A stretch of DNA of 64,000 bases, taken from the NCBI GenBank assembly GCA_004431415.1, contig QPMI01000542.1, positions 124,001-188,000 on the forward strand, read 5' to 3'. This DNA comes from Cyanophora paradoxa. Taxonomy: Eukaryota; Glaucocystophyceae; Cyanophorales; Cyanophoraceae. The position numbers and the translations under genes were made by a program. This document shows positions 60,735-64,000 of this stretch, piece after piece (the first letter of the stretch is position 1; the number at the start of each line of letters is the position of its first letter). The notes under the pieces are model-generated. The model had not been told where the DNA came from. It did not search any database and saw only the letters and a program-made list of their open reading frames with translations.

Positions 60735-61605
60735 GCCGACGGAATGCGAACAAAGAAGACCGTAGCCGAGCGCCAGGCACGAAAGAGCTGAGCGACTTGC
60801 TAGCCGCGGTAGCGGCGCGAGGCGAGCACGGGATTAGCAGCAGGCTGCTGCGAGCGCCCCGCAAGGGACTAGCTGAGCTAGCCGTTGGGCCGAGCCGGCG
60901 GGCTTGAAGCCGCCGAGCTCCGAGGGGTACGCTGATTCGGGGTTTCCCTTCACGCCCAGCTTCGCTCGCGGCCGCCCCAGGCCACGGAGCGACCAGCGGC
61001 GAAGCGAAATCGCTCCCGCCCACCTCCCCGCGATTTTTCCTTCCGGGGCGCCGAACCTCGCCACCCAGCGAGCCCCGGCACCGCGAAAAAGTTCGCGCAA
61101 AAAGGCAATGCATACGGCGACCAGCGCCAGCGTTCGCCGAGGGTATTATAATACGTGGTTCCTTGCCGTCTCCTGTGCACATGGTTCCGGACGCTACTCC
61201 CGCTCGGTGCCGACCACCAGCGCGGACGTGGTCGTGCACAGCTGATCCGTGGTAATTTACAATGGTTCCGTCGCGATCGAAGATTCGGGCACGAACCGCG
61301 CAGACTCGGTGTACCGGTCGTGATTCGTGTTTCCACGCGCGTCCGCTGGACCCACTTGTGCCGGGCCGGGGTCCAGCGCGCCCCCCAGAAACAGTCGCGC
61401 GGCTTCGTGGAGAATCTCGAGTTTTTCCCGCTGGGTTTTACCCTGTTTTCCTCTGGACCCGCGGGTGCCGAGCCGGGGTCCAGCGCGCATGACCGTTACG
61501 CGGTTTTCCCGCGGTAACTTGCTGGTTTTTCGAGTCTGCCGCCCCGGCGCGGGGGGAGACTTCGCGCATGATTCGGAGTCCTGTTGGTTTTTGATGAGCC
61601 TCGGT
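60735..61605 (+). repeat. B-type repeat unit, copy 2
   Basis: Begins GCCGACGGAATGCGAACAAAG. Mid-part GCATACGGCGACC...GTATTATAATACGTGGTTCC resembles the end of the A unit. Two direct copies of a CTGGACCC-CGGGTGCCG/GTGCCGGGCCGGGGTCCAGC type segment lie at about 61348-61490. Repeated at 63138-64000. Confidence 0.85.
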
Positions 61606-61669
61606 TGTCGTACGTTGCACGACGCCTTGGTCTCATGGTCGTCTGCGGACGACGGGCACGCTACGCGTG

Positions 61670-62281
61670 TGGTAGGGGGTACTGCATTCGTGCTGCGTTC
61701 GCTACGCTCACCCCCGCGGCCTCCGGCGGCGGTACCCGGCTTCGGATCCCCGAACCCGGAAGAAACCGCGTACCCCTCCCCGGGGTACGCCGTTCGCCCC
61801 AACCGGCCCCACAAGGCGCGGCCCGAGGCCGAACGCGTACCCCGGAGAGGGGTTCGGCGTCAGAGCGGCCCCGATCAAGTGTACCCCCGAGCGGGGTACC
61901 CCGATCGGCCCCGCGACGGCCCCGAGCGGAGTACCCCCGAACGGGGTACACCGTCTCGACCCGCAACGGCCCTCCCCGGGGTACAGGCGCCTAGCACGCT
62001 TACCCCGGAGAGTTCTTGTTCCGGAACTCGCAAGGGCGAGGCCGGAATGGCATACGGCGATCCGCCCTGGTCGATCGCCAACGTATTATGATACGTGGTT
62101 CCCGGGAAAGCAGCCTTGAGCTGCCGTACCTCAGGGCCCAACCCGATGCGCTATCCCGTGCATCTAGCTAAGTAGTGTCGGGCGTAAGATAGCTAGGTCT
62201 TCTGCATTCGAATGAAGCGAGGCGTAAATCGGGATTTGCGCTCTCAATGCGTAAATCGAGTTTTGCGCCGACGGAATGCGA
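61670..62281 (+). repeat. A-type repeat unit, copy 2
   Basis: Near-identical to 60144-60750 (offset 1526). Most differences are one extra C within C-runs. It ends inside the first bases of B (GACGGAATGCGA), then switches to unique sequence. Confidence 0.85.
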
Positions 62282-63137
62282 GGAGACGGGTACGAGAAAA
62301 TTTCCCACCGCGTCGGCGCGCGGCTGGCTGCGGCCCGTCCATGGCGCCGCCGCTGTCGCTCAGCGTGACCAGCGTGAGGTAGGCGGCTGGCGCGCCGAGC
62401 GGCGGCGCGAAATGGGCGTCGAGTTGGCGCCTCGGCAGCCGGCCTTGTCGCCGGCCATTCCGCAGGAGATTCAGGAGCGCGCGCGTCAGGGGTTAGCTTC
62501 TATGATGTCTCCGGCTCGGCGAGGAGTGCCGCGGGAGCGGTCGCGGCGACGTCGGATGGCCGCAATGTCGGCCAGCTTTCGCGCAAAGCCCGCGCCGCCA
62601 TGCGCCGCAGCGTTAGTGAACGCGCGGTAGCCGTGGCGTGGCACACTGGCGCGGCGACGTGTTCCGTCAACACGCGGACGGCGCCCGGCCCCCGCTCCCT
62701 TGCTTGGCAGCTGGGGCTCATCGGCGCTCTCTCATTTCGTTCCGCTCCTCATTTCTTCGCAGTCGAGTCGCTAGATGGCGGCTTTTTTCCACATGCAGGG
62801 AAGCTCAGGTCTTTCCGTCGACTTTTGCTTGTCAGGCGTAGTGCCTCTCCTGCCCTCCGCTATACGTGGGTCTTTCCTAGGGCGGACTTCCACGTCTGGA
62901 GGGTGTTTGCGCGCTCTGTTTGCCTTCATCGGTCTGCGTAGGGCGCTGGGCTTTTTCTGCAGGTGTATCTTTCGGCCTCTCGCCCCATTTGTAGATATAG
63001 GACGTAGATAGAATTTCCCACCACTTAGACAGAGCACAGCACTCGACGGTCCTCAATGTTATCTAGTCGGAGAGATAAATTGGGCGATGTGAAACTCCTA
63101 GTAGTTGTTGTTGTGTGCTAATGCAAATCCTTTCCTT
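62282..63137. other. Unique segment between A and B copies
   Basis: No recognised gene. It separates an A unit from a B unit at a point where copy 1 is continuous, so it is either an insertion or marks a rearrangement. No terminal repeats were found at its ends. Confidence 0.5.
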
Positions 63138-64000
63138 GCCGACGGAATGCGAACAAAGAAGACCGTAGCCGAGCGCCAGGCACGAAAGAGCTGAGCGACT
63201 CGCTAGCCGCGGTAGCGGCGCGAGGCGAGCACGGGATTAGCAGCAGGCTGCTGCGAGCGCCCCGCAAGGGACTAGCTGAGCTAGCCGTTGGGCCGAGCCG
63301 GCGGGCTTGAAGCCGCCAAGCTCCGAGGGGTACGCTGATTCGGGGTTTCCCTTCACGCCCAGCTTCGCTCGCGGCCGCCCCAGGCCACGGAGCGACCAGC
63401 GGCGAAGCGAAATCGCTCCCGCCCACCTCCCCGCGATTTTTCCTTCCGGGGCGCCGAACCTCGCCACCCAGCGAGCCCCGGCACCGCGAAAAAGTTCGCG
63501 CAAAAAGGCAATGCATACGGCGACCAGCGCCAGCGTTCGCCGAGGGTATTATAATACGTGGTTCCTTGCCGTCTCCTGTGCACATGGTTCCGGACGCTAC
63601 TCCCGCTCGGTGCCGACCACCAGCGCGGACGTGGTCGTGCACAGCTGATCCGTGGTAATTTACAATGGTTCCGTCGAAGATTCGGGCACGAACCGCGCAG
63701 ACTCGGTGTACCGGTCGTGATTCGTGTTTCCACGCGCGTCCGCTGGACCCACTTGTGCCGGGCCGGGGTCCAGCGCGCCCCCCAGAAACAGTCGCGCGGC
63801 TTCGTGGAGAATCTCGAGTTTTTCCCGCTGGGTTTTACCCTGTTTTCCTCTGGACCCGCGGGTGCCGAGCCGGGGTCCAGCGCGCATGACCGTTACGCGG
63901 TTTTCCCGCGGTAACTTGCTGGTTTTTCGAGTCTGCCGCCCCGGCGCGGGGGGAGACTTCGCGCATGATTCGGAGTCCTGTTGGTTTTTGATGAGCCTCG
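63138..64000 (+). repeat. B-type repeat unit, copy 3 (runs off window)
   Basis: Matches 60735-61605 (offset about 2403) with a 6-bp deletion near 63676 (GTCGAAGATT versus GTCGCGATCGAAGATT). Continues beyond the window. Confidence 0.85.

Noticed and set aside
60694-61010. B repeat as an rRNA or snRNA gene
   Set aside because: No conserved rRNA/snRNA motif recognised; it occurs as truncated dispersed copies like a mobile or segmental repeat.
1-64000. Dinoflagellate spliced-leader relics
   Set aside because: No match to the CCATTTTGGCTCAAG part was seen; the CCGTAG word in the B repeat is followed by unrelated sequence.

Overview
The window is nuclear DNA from a GC-rich eukaryote, probably a unicellular alga or other protist. 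Evidence: genes are split into many short exons by 40-100 bp introns; some introns are GT-AG and several are GC-AG, the latter confirmed where splicing restores a known domain consensus; there is a non-LTR retrotransposon, DNA transposons with terminal inverted repeats (TIRs) and kilobases of satellite DNA. Haptophyte, pelagophyte and dinoflagellate are all compatible; the sequence alone does not decide. No rRNA, tRNA, CRISPR array or bacterial-type operon was seen.

Layout. 0-2.8 kb: 3' end of an unidentified plus-strand gene after a tandemly duplicated exon/intron module. 2.8-6.6 kb: transposon debris, including a 1.5 kb TIR element around a 144-bp tandem repeat. 6.8-12.3 kb: plus-strand EF-hand gene with a Ser/Pro-rich tail. 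13.0-23.4 kb: minus-strand gene of more than 25 exons for a large predicted type I membrane protein (signal peptide, Gly/aromatic repeats, C-terminal membrane helix). 24.3-27.3 kb: a small possibly lipidated protein and a DUF4062/NACHT/TPR/WD40 gene related to NPHP3/NWD1/TEP1 proteins, with an altered P-loop and missing modules. 27.3-33.8 kb: mostly non-coding, with a duplicated exon block and G-rich runs. 33.8-42.8 kb: two paralogous Cys-rich genes in divergent orientation, separated by palindromic mini-transposons and a DDE transposase fragment; this part is visibly less GC-rich and uses ordinary GTAAGT/GTGAGT donors. 43.7-52.0 kb: minus-strand LINE (RT, RNase H, zinc knuckle) interrupted by a 3.17 kb CACTA-type element with 80-bp TIRs and a TCG target duplication. 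52.0-64.0 kb: satellite and composite repeats (160-bp array, about 5 kb of a 138-bp satellite with higher-order structure, then A/B repeat units that run off the window end).

The genes do not form an evident pathway. The main themes are exon-module duplication inside genes and layered transposon insertion. Three independent frame breaks or copy differences fall in C-runs, so some apparent pseudogene features may be homopolymer sequencing errors. Exon limits are read by eye from splice signals, reading frame and domain consensus; limits marked 'about' are approximate.
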